Shown in pieces: positions 17,166 through 26,296 of a stretch of DNA of 64,000 bases. This DNA is from Burkholderia sp. OK233 (lineage in GTDB: Bacteria; Pseudomonadota; Gammaproteobacteria; Burkholderiales; Burkholderiaceae): assembly GCF_900230185.1 (NCBI RefSeq), contig NZ_OCSR01000002.1, positions 2,046,001 to 2,110,000 of the forward strand, written 5' to 3'. The translations under genes were made by a program, and so were the position numbers. Position 1 is the stretch's first letter, and each line of letters starts with the position of its first letter. The notes beneath the pieces are model-generated. The model had not been told where the DNA came from, searched no databases, and worked only from the letters and a program-made list of their open reading frames with translations.

Positions 17166-17558
17166 ATGACTACCACTCCCGAGATCGCGTCGCATGTGGT
17201 TCAAGAGTTTTGGCGGCTTATGGCCACAAATAATTTTCACGCCGTCGCGGCGGTTCTGGCGCAGGACTTTGTCCTTGAGTGGCCTCAATCGAAAGAGCGG
17301 ATCCGGGGTGCTGCCAACTTTGCGCTACTCAACACAGAATACCCGGCGCAAGGTCCGTGGGTTTTCACGATCAATCGTATTGTCGGGAGTGAAAAAGAGG
17401 CTGTATCGGATGTGTTTGTCACCGATGGCGTCATGCATGCAAGAGCAATCTCGTTCTTTACGGTCGAACACGGAAAAATCACTCGCATGGTCGAATTCTG
17501 GCCGGATTCATACGCGGCTCCATTTGATCGTGCGCAATTTGTCGAACGAATTGAGTGA
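17166..17558 (+). CDS. SnoaL/NTF2-like domain protein
   Basis: This 130-residue protein is a single NTF2-like cone fold. An N-terminal helix (HVVQEFWRLMATNNFHAVAA) precedes VLAQDFVLEWPQSKERIRG, and the sheet ends in FTVEHGKITRMVEFWPDSYA, the typical SnoaL-like terminal strand pair. Members bind small hydrophobic ligands or act as isomerases, cyclases or dehydratases, but there is no visible catalytic pair to choose among these. It is cytosolic and monocistronic, convergent with the following LysR gene. Confidence 0.8.
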   Translation: MTTTPEIASHVVQEFWRLMATNNFHAVAAVLAQDFVLEWPQSKERIRGAANFALLNTEYPAQGPWVFTINRIVGSEKEAVSDVFVTDGVMHARAISFFTVEHGKITRMVEFWPDSYAAPFDRAQFVERIE

Positions 17559-17718
17559 GCGACGCGCCGTCCTCAACGTATGACGGCTATTGAGCAAGAC
17601 AAGTGGCTGAATTGGGTTGGCTAGAGCTGGTTACGTCGCACCGTCACAACCGCCGCCGGCGCGCTATGACAACCCTCGTCGCGAATGAGTAAACAGCGGT
17701 CGACGCCGGAAACAAGAA

Positions 17719-18594
17719 TCAGACGCCTTTCAACGCAGCGCGCACAAACGAGACAAACCGTGATGTAACGGGATTCTTCTGCGCATCCGCCCACACAAGC
17801 CCTACGCGCCACTTCGCGTGCCTCCCGCGAAGCGGCAGGACTGTAGCGTCCCGAAGAAGATGTTGCGCACGCGAGGGAACGAACGCGACGCCGACTCCAG
17901 CGGCGACAGATGCCAGGACAGACTGCACATCATCAGCCTGTTGCGTCACGTTTGGTACAAAGCCCTGTTCGCGACACCAGCTATCGACTTGAGCAGCGAG
18001 TCCTGGCCCACGCGCACGCCGTAAAGCCAGGAAACCTATTTCATTCAGCTTGCCAAAATCTGAGGGAAGACGCACGTGCTCAAGACGTGGGGGTAACGCC
18101 AGCGCCAGTGTCTCCTCCATCACACGAAGCGACGAGAGGCCATCGACCGAGGGCGCCCGCATAAAGCCCACATCCAGCTTCCCCGCCAGAAGGCGGCGCG
18201 TTTGCTCAGCGGAAGACAGGTCACTCAACGCGACGGCAATGCCCGGATACTGCTGACGGAAGTCGGCAATGATCTGCGGCGCGATCGTCAGCACGGACAG
18301 ACAAATGCCGATCCGCAAATGCCCACGCCTGCCGCGGCCTGCCTCTCGCGCACGCGCGAGAATCTCGTCCGCGTCGTAGACGAGCGCTTGTGCATCGGGC
18401 AGGAAAATTTCCCCGAACCGCGTCAGCTCCGCGCCATGCCGGCCTCGCTCGAACAGCTTCGCGCCCAGGCTCGCCTCCAGCGCGCCAACCTGTTTGCTCA
18501 ACGCCGGTTGACTCATGTGTAGAGCGTCCGCCGCGCGCCCGAAATGACGCAGTTCGACGACCGACAAAAACGTTCGCAGCAGTTTGAGTTCCAT
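17719..18594 (-). CDS. LysR-family transcriptional regulator
   Basis: This 291-residue protein has an N-terminal winged helix-turn-helix (LRTFLSVVELRHFGRAADAL, then HMSQPALSKQVGALEASLG) and a C-terminal periplasmic-binding-like effector domain (GHLRIGICLSVLTIAPQIIA onwards). Length is normal. LysR genes usually regulate a divergent neighbour, but here the divergent side (18595-19038) holds no recognisable gene, so its target is unclear. Confidence 0.9.
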   Translation of the reverse strand: MELKLLRTFLSVVELRHFGRAADALHMSQPALSKQVGALEASLGAKLFERGRHGAELTRFGEIFLPDAQALVYDADEILARAREAGRGRRGHLRIGICLSVLTIAPQIIADFRQQYPGIAVALSDLSSAEQTRRLLAGKLDVGFMRAPSVDGLSSLRVMEETLALALPPRLEHVRLPSDFGKLNEIGFLALRRARGPGLAAQVDSWCREQGFVPNVTQQADDVQSVLASVAAGVGVAFVPSRAQHLLRDATVLPLRGRHAKWRVGLVWADAQKNPVTSRFVSFVRAALKGV

Positions 18595-19038
18595 TCCGGT
18601 TCGTTATCGTATCGATCAAATCATTCATTTTACTAATCGATGGCCGAGTTGTTCAATACGGATATGTCCTTTCACACGCGAATACCCATGGCCTCGACAA
18701 ACCCTAAGCGTCATCCACACTGGCCGGGCCGCACAGATGTCTCGGTTGACGACCACGCCGGTGATCCTGAACCTGCGCCGGATCCTTTGGTTGGTAGGGA
18801 GCGCCGCCCTCGTCGCCCGCGCTTCGCCGGCGTATCCTCGGCAGACGATGGCCAGATTCAAACGGGCGCGATCGCCGTGAGCTTCGCCGTCGTCTCTCGC
18901 AAACGATGGCCGCGCTGAACCAGGCTGCTCCCCGGGGCGCGGCTCGTGTCAACCGAAGCGACGGAGCTTGGACATCAACAGGGGAATCTGGAGGCCGGCC
19001 AAGCAGGCGGTCTCAATGATGAGATTGATGTCTGCGCG
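18595..19038. other. Gene-free stretch beside LysR gene
   Basis: Short open frames occur in all directions without coding character or ribosome sites. This may be where the regulator's former target was lost. Confidence 0.45.
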
Positions 19039-19713
19039 CTACGGTTTCACCGCATAACGCACCAGCTCAGTTGCAGTCGTCGCGGGTGCGCCCTTTCCGG
19101 CCATACGGCCTTGAAACTCCTCGCGGACAATGCGCTTGACGGTCGAGGCATACCACAGTGTCTCCTCCATCGGTCCGCCCCCAGCGCCAGATTGCGGCGA
19201 CCAGACTCCCGTCATCCTGATCTTGATCGCGGAGAACGAGCCGGCCCTTGTCTTGATCTCCTCCACACCTTGCACTTCGCACTGGGCTCGCCGCAGCACA
19301 GTCGTGCTCGCTTGGCCGGAGGCCTGGCAGTCCGCCTCGTAGCGCGTTCCGGCCCGCAGCGGAAAATGAAGCGCGATACCGCAGGCGTGCTGGGCGGCTG
19401 CGTTGGGAATCACGTTTGCTTCAGAGGTCAGTTCTACATGCCCGCTTCCGGATCCTATCTGAAGAGATGCACTCCCATCCGCATGGACGGACGTCACGGT
19501 TTGCGTGATCGTTTTACTCTTTCCGGACAGCAGGTCGGACCACAGATAGGTCCAGTTGTCTCCGGTCCTGTAGTGCGGCGCATCCTGAGGCAGAAGGATG
19601 GATTCTGCACCGGCCGCGGAACTGGTTGAAGCGGCTAACCCCGCTGCCAGCAGGCACGCGGCCGCCCGCGAGCCGATATGCATGGACGAACGCATGCTTT
19701 CGATTGCTTTCAT
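19039..19713 (-). CDS. Exported protein of unknown function
   Basis: This 224-residue protein starts at ATG 19713, behind GAGGGGTAG as ribosome site. A signal peptide (SRAAACLLAAGLAASTSSAAGA) is followed by a beta-rich soluble domain beginning HYRTGDNWTYLWSDLLSGKS. Two Cys (HACGIAL and EADCQAS) could form a disulfide in the periplasm. The C-terminal part (EEIKTRAGSFSAIKIRMTGV) resembles all-beta periplasmic domains that bind lipid or polymer, but no family can be named with confidence. Confidence 0.7.
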   Translation of the reverse strand: MKAIESMRSSMHIGSRAAACLLAAGLAASTSSAAGAESILLPQDAPHYRTGDNWTYLWSDLLSGKSKTITQTVTSVHADGSASLQIGSGSGHVELTSEANVIPNAAAQHACGIALHFPLRAGTRYEADCQASGQASTTVLRRAQCEVQGVEEIKTRAGSFSAIKIRMTGVWSPQSGAGGGPMEETLWYASTVKRIVREEFQGRMAGKGAPATTATELVRYAVKP

Positions 19714-19875
19714 GTCTACCCCTCGTGTTGACGGATTCGGGTGGAACAGGCGCGAATCGAATTCGACCATTTGCAAAATCAACCGTTCCGAGACGAATGA
19801 AACGCGTCACATACCGGTAGAAATTTCGCCGTCCCAAAAGACGGCATCTCGCGGCTGCTGTCACTGCCCGATGGG

Positions 19876-20415
19876 TTACTCCGAGAAGACGTACTTCCCA
19901 TTCATTTTTTTAGGTGCAATGAAATTGAAATCAGGGAAGATCCGGGTTCTGACGTACCAGATATAGGCGAACAACCCCAGACCGATCAGACAACCAATCA
20001 ACGTTGATACTGGACGTTCCGCAAAGTCCGTGAACTGCCTTGGCAATTGCGTAATCGCCAAAATCAGATAGGCGTTATAGGCGCCGACGTTGTTCTTCGA
20101 AAAACCCCAGACGAACAACAGGGAAATCGCCACAGCCACCCCCGCGACGATCAACCCCGCCACCGCAGATATCTCGCTGCCAACAGCATATCCAGCCAAC
20201 AAACCAACAATCACCTGCAGCCAGGCGATGACCCGAACGGCAATCAAATGGCCGCGGTTTGCACGGCACCGCTCAGGATCTGCGTGCGCTGCGATGAAAT
20301 ATGCAAGCAGACGATCCTTGACGCCTTGTCCCGCCAACCTGGTGAACACTTCGGACTTCGCAACGCCATCCGATAGAAGCTGCACGACCTAGGCTTTGAT
20401 TTCTTTTCGATTCAT
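19876..20415 (-). pseudogene. Three-segment membrane protein with an early amber codon
   Basis: ATG 20415, preceded by a strong GGGGTGGAG, opens MNRKEIKA, then TAG at 20389-20391, then VVQLLSDGVAKSEVFTRLAG in the same frame to the stop at 19876. The downstream part has three hydrophobic helices (VIAWLQVIVGLLAGYAVGSE; VAGLIVAGVAVAISLLFVWG; TLIGCLIGLGLFAYIWYV). The original start therefore appears interrupted after eight codons. Translation could restart at GTG 20385, yielding 169 residues with little loss, so the gene may still function. The family is not recognised. Confidence 0.65.
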
Positions 20416-20686
20416 TGACTCCACCCCTATGTTTTTTGGTAACGGTCAAAACACCCTGATTCATTCGCTATGCATAGCGATACGCCAGGACAAGGCGAAA
20501 TATTACCTGTTGCGCGAGCGAAGGCGAGGGGAGACCGCAATTCATGTCCGCATGCAAAGTCGCAGTGCCGCTTGTAAAGGCGCAATGAGTTGCATATGGT
20601 CATACGTGGGTCACCGATCACGAATTTGAAATCTGACTGGCCGACTATTCACGTGAATGATCACTACGTTCTGGAGAGCATCAGTC
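20416..20686. other. Intergenic stretch
   Basis: No gene; it probably holds divergent promoters for the membrane protein gene and the propeller gene. Confidence 0.4.
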
Positions 20687-22618
20687 ATGATTGAGAAAAA
20701 ACGAATCCATGCTGTGCTACTCGCCGCAGCGATCGCCACGATTGCGCCGGCGTGTCAGGCAGGAAACACCACCGACTGGCTGGCGAACACCTATGGCACC
20801 CTCGCTGCCCACGTGGGCAACACCGCGCGTTCCATGTGGGTCGCGCCCGAAGGCGTCATCTATACGGCCTCCATGTGGGACGAATACGAGGGTGGCGTTG
20901 CTATCTACCAGGCGGGCAAGAGCCTCGGCTCGATCGGCGCGCACGGCGAGTTTCAAGGCAGCGCGATCGCGGGCAACGCGACGTCGATCTTCGTGGCGCT
21001 GCAGCCCGGCGGGACGTACGGAAGTGGTGCCGTGGGACGATACAATCGCACCACCAAGGCTCGCGATCTTCTGATTCAGATCAGCGCGTTAAACAACCAG
21101 CCTCGGGTCGATGTCGTCACTGGACTCGCCACGGCGGGCTCACTCCTCTATGCGAGCGACTTCTACGGCAATCGCGTCCGGATCTTCACTACCGACGGTG
21201 TCTGGAAGCGGGACATCAACGTCACGGGCCCGGGCGCTCTCGCACTGGATGGCGCAGGCAACGTCTGGGTCGCACAGAAGAGTGAGGGTTCGATCGTCGG
21301 GTTCAATCCAGCCGGTGGCCTGTTGGACACCATCCGGATGCCAAGTGGGTCGCTGCCATCGGCGCTCTATTTCGATGCGTCGTCGGGGCAGCTCATGGTC
21401 GGGGACGAAGGCCCCGACATGAACATCAAGCGCTACAAGGTTTCGGCCACGCCGACGCTGGCCGGCACGTTCGGCATTCAGGGCGGTTATCTCGACACCA
21501 CGACGGGAATCAAAGGCCAGGTTGGCGACAAGCGCTTCACTCGCGTCGCTGGCATCGGCAAGGACACCGCGGGCAACCTCTATGTGCTCAACAACCCGTG
21601 GGGCGGAAGCTGGGACCTCGGCCGCGACGGCGGCACCGACATTCACTCCTACAACAGTTCGGGTCGCCTGCAATGGAAGCTTCAGTCTCTCAACTTTGAG
21701 GGGATCGCGGCTCCAGACCCGGGTACCGACGGCGTCTACTTCTATGGAGGCACCAACATCTACACCGGCACCGCTGGGGGAACCTTCGTAGCGAACACTG
21801 TCGATCCGATCGCCTATCCATCCGATCCACGCATCAACATCAACGATCGCTCACGGGATGAGCACTTCGGTCAACTTGCCACAGTCGGCGCCAACCGGAT
21901 CCTCGTGGCGTCCGGCCAGAATCCCGATACCTACTACTTCTTCCACTTCAATGCTGCGAATGGCTACATCGCAATACCGGACGCCACGCTTCCCGGTGCG
22001 GCGTTCAAGACGACCGCATCGGTCAGGGAGGGATTCTGCATCGACAGCAAGGGCGGCGTGTGGGCCGGCCTCGACAAGACCGGTTACATCTACCACTACC
22101 CGCTGACCGGCTTCGACGCCAGCGGCAAGCCAACATGGGGACCCGGTATCCCCATCCGCATTCCCGACAGCATCAAGCCGTTGACGCGCATCGTCTACCT
22201 CGCGGACAGCGACACCATGATTCTCGGACAGGGCGTTGTTGGGAGTACGGACTGGACGTCGATAGGCTCGCGGATCGAGGTGTATCACGGCTGGAGCGCG
22301 GGCAACACCACGACGCCCAATCCGGTAATTAAGCTCCCCCACGCTGGCGCCAAGTCGATTGACGCGGCCGGCAGCTATCTCTTCGTCGGTTACTGGTTTG
22401 GCACTGGGCAAGCTTTGCCGAACATCGACGCATTCAATCTGGCTACAGGCAACCTTGACACCACGCTGGTCAACACCAGTACCGGCACCGTCGACGCCAG
22501 CAGCGCCATCGATTCGATGTACGGCATCAGGGCATACCTTCGATCGACGGGTGAGTACGTGGTCACGAAGAACAACGTCAAGGGTTCCAGTATTACTGTT
22601 TATCGTTGGACGCCCTGA
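20687..22618 (+). CDS. Large secreted NHL/SMP-30-like beta-propeller protein
   Basis: This 643-residue exported protein starts at ATG 20687. A signal peptide (IHAVLLAAAIATIAPACQAG) is followed by repeated beta-blades of NHL/SMP-30 type, such as LYASDFYGNRVRIFTTDGVW, ALALDGAGNVWVAQKSEGSI and IGKDTAGNLYVLNNPWGG. These span almost the whole chain, enough for two propellers. Such folds bind ligands or hydrolyse lactones, but no metal-ligand set is clear. An upstream in-frame ATG (20657) would precede the signal peptide by ten residues. Monocistronic. Function unknown. Confidence 0.75.
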   Translation: MIEKKRIHAVLLAAAIATIAPACQAGNTTDWLANTYGTLAAHVGNTARSMWVAPEGVIYTASMWDEYEGGVAIYQAGKSLGSIGAHGEFQGSAIAGNATSIFVALQPGGTYGSGAVGRYNRTTKARDLLIQISALNNQPRVDVVTGLATAGSLLYASDFYGNRVRIFTTDGVWKRDINVTGPGALALDGAGNVWVAQKSEGSIVGFNPAGGLLDTIRMPSGSLPSALYFDASSGQLMVGDEGPDMNIKRYKVSATPTLAGTFGIQGGYLDTTTGIKGQVGDKRFTRVAGIGKDTAGNLYVLNNPWGGSWDLGRDGGTDIHSYNSSGRLQWKLQSLNFEGIAAPDPGTDGVYFYGGTNIYTGTAGGTFVANTVDPIAYPSDPRININDRSRDEHFGQLATVGANRILVASGQNPDTYYFFHFNAANGYIAIPDATLPGAAFKTTASVREGFCIDSKGGVWAGLDKTGYIYHYPLTGFDASGKPTWGPGIPIRIPDSIKPLTRIVYLADSDTMILGQGVVGSTDWTSIGSRIEVYHGWSAGNTTTPNPVIKLPHAGAKSIDAAGSYLFVGYWFGTGQALPNIDAFNLATGNLDTTLVNTSTGTVDASSAIDSMYGIRAYLRSTGEYVVTKNNVKGSSITVYRWTP

Positions 22619-22656
22619 TCTGTGGTTGTTTTAGGTCTTTCGATTTCAGAACCCAT

Positions 22657-22941
22657 TTAAGGACCTGCTTGTACTGCGAACCAGTACGTCAGGCCTGCGA
22701 CGGCACCCGCAACTGCGAATACGTTTGCGATTGAATGGAATTCCTGCCAAAACGTCGGGGTCGGTGGAGGGTTTGGGGGATCTGTGTACCACGTCCAATC
22801 AGACGTTGCCGGGATTACGGGAGCGACAGCGAGAAGTGCTAAACCACATCCCATAAAGACATAAAAGAAAGGGTTTCGAATGCGGTATCGGGAAGCCAAG
22901 AGGTTAAGCAGAGCAGGTATGCCAATCGCATGAGACGCCAC
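22657..22941 (-). CDS. Small two-segment membrane protein, possibly truncated
   Basis: About 94 residues from a GTG at 22941. Hydrophobic helices lie at YVFMGCGLALLAVAPVI and ANVFAVAGAVAGLTYWFAVQ, with a Pro-rich loop (YTDPPNPPPTPTFWQEF). The frame is open only seven codons further upstream and no ribosome site precedes the GTG. The start is therefore doubtful, and it may be the remaining C-terminus of a longer protein. Not recognised. Confidence 0.4.
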   Translation of the reverse strand: MASHAIGIPALLNLLASRYRIRNPFFYVFMGCGLALLAVAPVIPATSDWTWYTDPPNPPPTPTFWQEFHSIANVFAVAGAVAGLTYWFAVQAGP

Positions 22942-23428
22942 CCGGCCAGTTTCATACGCTCGACGCTACCAGCTAGATTGGCGACAATCCGCGCCTACTT
23001 GCCCAACTACAGTGAGGGGAAATCGTTGCAGGGTTGGTGTTGATAATAACGGGTCAAATACTGACGTTGCGTACGGAGCACGTCTCCTTGATATTGCAGA
23101 CTGATGCCGAGTAATACGGGAACGCTAAAGAAGTCATCTCCCACAGCCGATATTCAATCATCAGGCCAATGGCAAGACTGCAACTCGCGTTGCCTGAAAA
23201 TTCGAATGCTCTGCGTGGCTGAGGCCTTGTCCGGGGCACTCGGCGCTTCTGATGGCGCGGTCTGCGCGACAAGCGCCATTGGTTGCGGCGCGAACAACAA
23301 TACCGTGTCCCAGAGGGGTAAGCATTCGTATGGACATGTGCCGTCGGCGTGGTCCGGCAACCCAAAGTGCATACGTCAGCCGCGCAAAAGGTCCGCAATC
23401 TCATTGGCTCAGTCTGCCATCTGCTTCC
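22942..23428. other. Gene-free stretch
   Basis: Short overlapping open frames only, with no coding character. It presumably contains the promoter of the CPBP protease gene. Confidence 0.45.
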
Positions 23429-25249
23429 ATGCTCGCTAGAACCCTTAAATCTTGCCTTCTTATCGCAGGCAGCGCACTACTGACGGGCCATGCCGTTGCA
23501 GCCGACGCGGGCCGCCTGTCGCCCGACAAAATCCGCGCGCCGGAGCAGGCCGCCGAATTCGTCGTGGACCAGGAAAAGAACAGCTACCAGCAGGTGCTCG
23601 ACCTTTATCGTCAGGTTCAGCGCAAAAGTCCCGGCGATATGTCGCTTCTTCTCGCGCAATGCAAATTCGTCGAGCGCTTCGCGTGGTCGGAGGATCTGAG
23701 CTGGGGCGAGGTCGCCGGGAAGGACCTGGAAGCTTGTCGCACCGCGCTCAACAAGGAGTTTGCAACCGATCCCGAAGCGGCACTTTATCTGCTCGAACAT
23801 CGGTTCGGTGCAGATGCGCTCGCGTATGGCGAGCCGCTTGTTGCCCATTCGACTGGCTGGAGCGCGGCGCAGCGCGCGCGCCTTCATGCCGCGTTGTCAC
23901 GCGGTTACGCGACCACGAAAAACGACACCCGGGCCGGGCAGGAGGCGGTTCTCGCGGTGCAGCTCGATCCGGCCAATGACCGTCTGATCGACGCGATGCG
24001 GTACCTGGCGAGAACCGGTCGCGCACGCGATGCCAGCAAGCTGCTGGCGGCGGCACCCGTCGGCAAGACAGCATGGCAGGAAGCCATACGCATCAATACG
24101 GCTGTCGAAGTACTGCCTGGCACGGAAGCGAGCGACGAGTTTCATCGCGCCCAACGCGCAGGACTCAAGATCGACGCTTATACGGCGGCGCGTGTATTAC
24201 AGCGTGCCGGCGATTCGGCAGCGGCGGAGGCGGCTCTGACCGCTGACGCCGCGTCGCATAAATTCGAGTCTCCGCAAAACCAGCAGCTTCGCCTTGATGT
24301 TGCATTCGATGTGGGCGACGCGAAGATAGCTGCAGATATTATCCGCGACCAGTACCAGAAGACCGGTAAGGCCACGCCGTTCGCGTATGCATACGCGCAT
24401 CTGCTTGACCTCAATCCGGGTATCGCCGCCCGCGCCGATTTGCTCCCACTCGCGGCCGGCCTGTTCGGTATGCTCGCGCTTTATCTTGCATCGCCAGGCC
24501 TGTTGCTCTTCCCGGTGCATTACCGTGGTACGGTCCGGCAACGCGTCGGAAAAGCGTCCACACCACTCTTCGCGCGGATAGGTTTGCGGCACGCATGGTG
24601 GGGGCTGGGCGTCTTTTCCATGGCGCTCTACCTCGTCACGATCTTTCGCATGGGCACGGCGGCGCTGTCGCCGACCGGCAGCGGCGTCGTGCGCATCGAT
24701 GCCTCAGATCGCATTGCGATTTCACATTTGTGGGCGCTGTTTTTCAGCGCGCTCGGGCTAGCGGCAGTCGGTCGACTGATAGGATGGCGCGAATGGCTCG
24801 GTAATGGACGATGGAAGTTGACGTGGATGTTGGTACCCGTCGCCGCGTACGGTATCTATCAGATCCCCCACTTGCTGGCTCGGCACAACGTTCCGCACGG
24901 CTTTGCTCCGAACTCGTGGGCGGTGAACCTGGCGCACGGTGCAATCGCGCTCGGCGGCATTCCGCTCGCGCTGCTGGTGTTATCGGTGTTCGTGCCTGTA
25001 ATCGAAGAACTGGTGTTCCGCGGTTGCCTGTTAGGAGGATTGTCTCGCCATATCAGCTTCGGCTGGGCCAACGTGCTGCAGGCTGCGATATTCGCCGGTA
25101 TGCACGAAGACATGCGCCATTTTATCTACCTGTTCGTCATGGGCTTGATTGCCGGTTGGCTGACCAGGAAGACGAAAGGGCTGTCGATGCCAATCCTGTT
25201 GCACGCGATCAATAATGCGATCTTCGTCTACAGCGTGGCCGCAGCGTAG
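23429..25249 (+). CDS. CPBP intramembrane protease with a periplasmic helical-repeat domain
   Basis: This 606-residue protein is a glutamic-type CAAX/bacteriocin-processing-like (CPBP, Abi) membrane protease. ATG 23429 opens a signal sequence (KSCLLIAGSALLTGHAVAAD). About 300 residues of helical, TPR-like repeats follow, then several membrane helices. The catalytic motifs are EELVFR, FAGMH and the HAINN box near the end, the EExxxR/FxxxH/HxxxN set of the family. The fusion suggests the repeat domain recruits a substrate in the periplasm. It is monocistronic. Target unknown. Confidence 0.85.
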   Translation: MLARTLKSCLLIAGSALLTGHAVAADAGRLSPDKIRAPEQAAEFVVDQEKNSYQQVLDLYRQVQRKSPGDMSLLLAQCKFVERFAWSEDLSWGEVAGKDLEACRTALNKEFATDPEAALYLLEHRFGADALAYGEPLVAHSTGWSAAQRARLHAALSRGYATTKNDTRAGQEAVLAVQLDPANDRLIDAMRYLARTGRARDASKLLAAAPVGKTAWQEAIRINTAVEVLPGTEASDEFHRAQRAGLKIDAYTAARVLQRAGDSAAAEAALTADAASHKFESPQNQQLRLDVAFDVGDAKIAADIIRDQYQKTGKATPFAYAYAHLLDLNPGIAARADLLPLAAGLFGMLALYLASPGLLLFPVHYRGTVRQRVGKASTPLFARIGLRHAWWGLGVFSMALYLVTIFRMGTAALSPTGSGVVRIDASDRIAISHLWALFFSALGLAAVGRLIGWREWLGNGRWKLTWMLVPVAAYGIYQIPHLLARHNVPHGFAPNSWAVNLAHGAIALGGIPLALLVLSVFVPVIEELVFRGCLLGGLSRHISFGWANVLQAAIFAGMHEDMRHFIYLFVMGLIAGWLTRKTKGLSMPILLHAINNAIFVYSVAAA

Positions 25250-25492
25250 CCGGTCAGGGACGGCGCCGCCACACTTGTTGCGCGACTTTTACGCGACCCC
25301 AGACGACCATGCAGACCTGCTAACCTGGCTATTTTCCGAAGGAACGTGCGAGGTCCTGGGTCGCCCTGAGCCGGTCGTCGTCGGGCGAAGTTCGGCCACA
25401 ACCGGTCGTTCGACATCGCCGCCCAGATCGCTGACAATCTCTTACGCGCACCCGCGCCCACCGGCGCGATTCCGCATCCGAAAGAGCCTCAA
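25250..25492. other. Intergenic stretch with a possible gene fragment
   Basis: One frame reads LRDFYATPDDHADLLTWLFS (about 25272-25331), which looks like the start of a lost protein, then merges into degenerate spacer. Support is weak. Confidence 0.25.
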
Positions 25493-26023
25493 ATGACTGG
25501 AATATCCATCAGAACCGCAAATATCGACGATGCTCAAATGATCGCCGATTTTCATGTGAAGGTCTGGAGACACACCTACCAGGATCTTGCGCCAGCGGAA
25601 GCATATGCGGTCCTCAACGAGCAATTTCGTGGCAAGCAGTGGAAGGAAAAACTGTCTTCGAATGACGGCAGCCAGGTAGTGCTCATCGCTGAGATTGACA
25701 GTAGAACCGTTGGAATCGGAGCCGCTGGGGGGCCATCAGAATCGATATTCGACGGTCGCGGCGAGATCAAATTCCTTTATGTCGATCCCGGCTTCAAGCG
25801 CCTCGGCATCGGCCGCGAGTTGCTTGCACAACTCGCGATTCATTTGAGAAAAATGCACTATCAGGGAGTCGCTTTAAGCGTCGTCAGGGGAAACGAACCC
25901 GCGATCGCCTTTTACCAGGCGCTGAATGGCCGGGCAGCAGGCGAGTACATCGATCCGGGACCGGTCTGGCGATCGCAAAACATCGTCTTTGCGTGGGACG
26001 ACGTTGCGAGTCTGATTTCCTGA
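25493..26023 (+). CDS. GNAT-family N-acetyltransferase
   Basis: This 176-residue protein is a complete GNAT domain that transfers acetyl from acetyl-CoA to an amine. The N-terminal helix (DDAQMIADFHVKVWRHTYQD) is typical of the RimI-like/aminoglycoside group. The CoA-binding A motif is seen in LYVDPGFKRLGIGRELLAQL (consensus Q/RxxGxG/A). The C-terminal strand follows (ALSVVRGNEPAIAFYQALNG, with Asn and Tyr of motif B). Substrate unknown. It is followed by 270 bases of intergenic DNA. Confidence 0.9.
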   Translation: MTGISIRTANIDDAQMIADFHVKVWRHTYQDLAPAEAYAVLNEQFRGKQWKEKLSSNDGSQVVLIAEIDSRTVGIGAAGGPSESIFDGRGEIKFLYVDPGFKRLGIGRELLAQLAIHLRKMHYQGVALSVVRGNEPAIAFYQALNGRAAGEYIDPGPVWRSQNIVFAWDDVASLIS

Positions 26024-26296
26024 TAGATGTTGTCAGGGTTCTCACCCGATGATAAATCGGCTGACTAACTTTCAATCAGAACTCCGATACGCCCACGCTT
26101 GTTGCCTCGAATCCACCCGACACCAGCCCCGCCCCAACCCCCAGTCACTATCCCCGTCCAGTCGTGCAACTTTTGCGATGCGACCGAACAGACGGACACA
26201 CCGCGCCGGATTTCTCTAGAGTTGAATGTCGGCAGTCAATCCTGACTGACGACGCTGCGCTGACTTCCCAGCGCGAGTTCAACCAAGGGAACCCAA
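26024..26296. other. Intergenic stretch before signalling locus
   Basis: No gene. It should contain the promoter for the reductase-like and sensor kinase genes; a ribosome site (AAGGGAAC) precedes ATG 26297. Confidence 0.45.
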
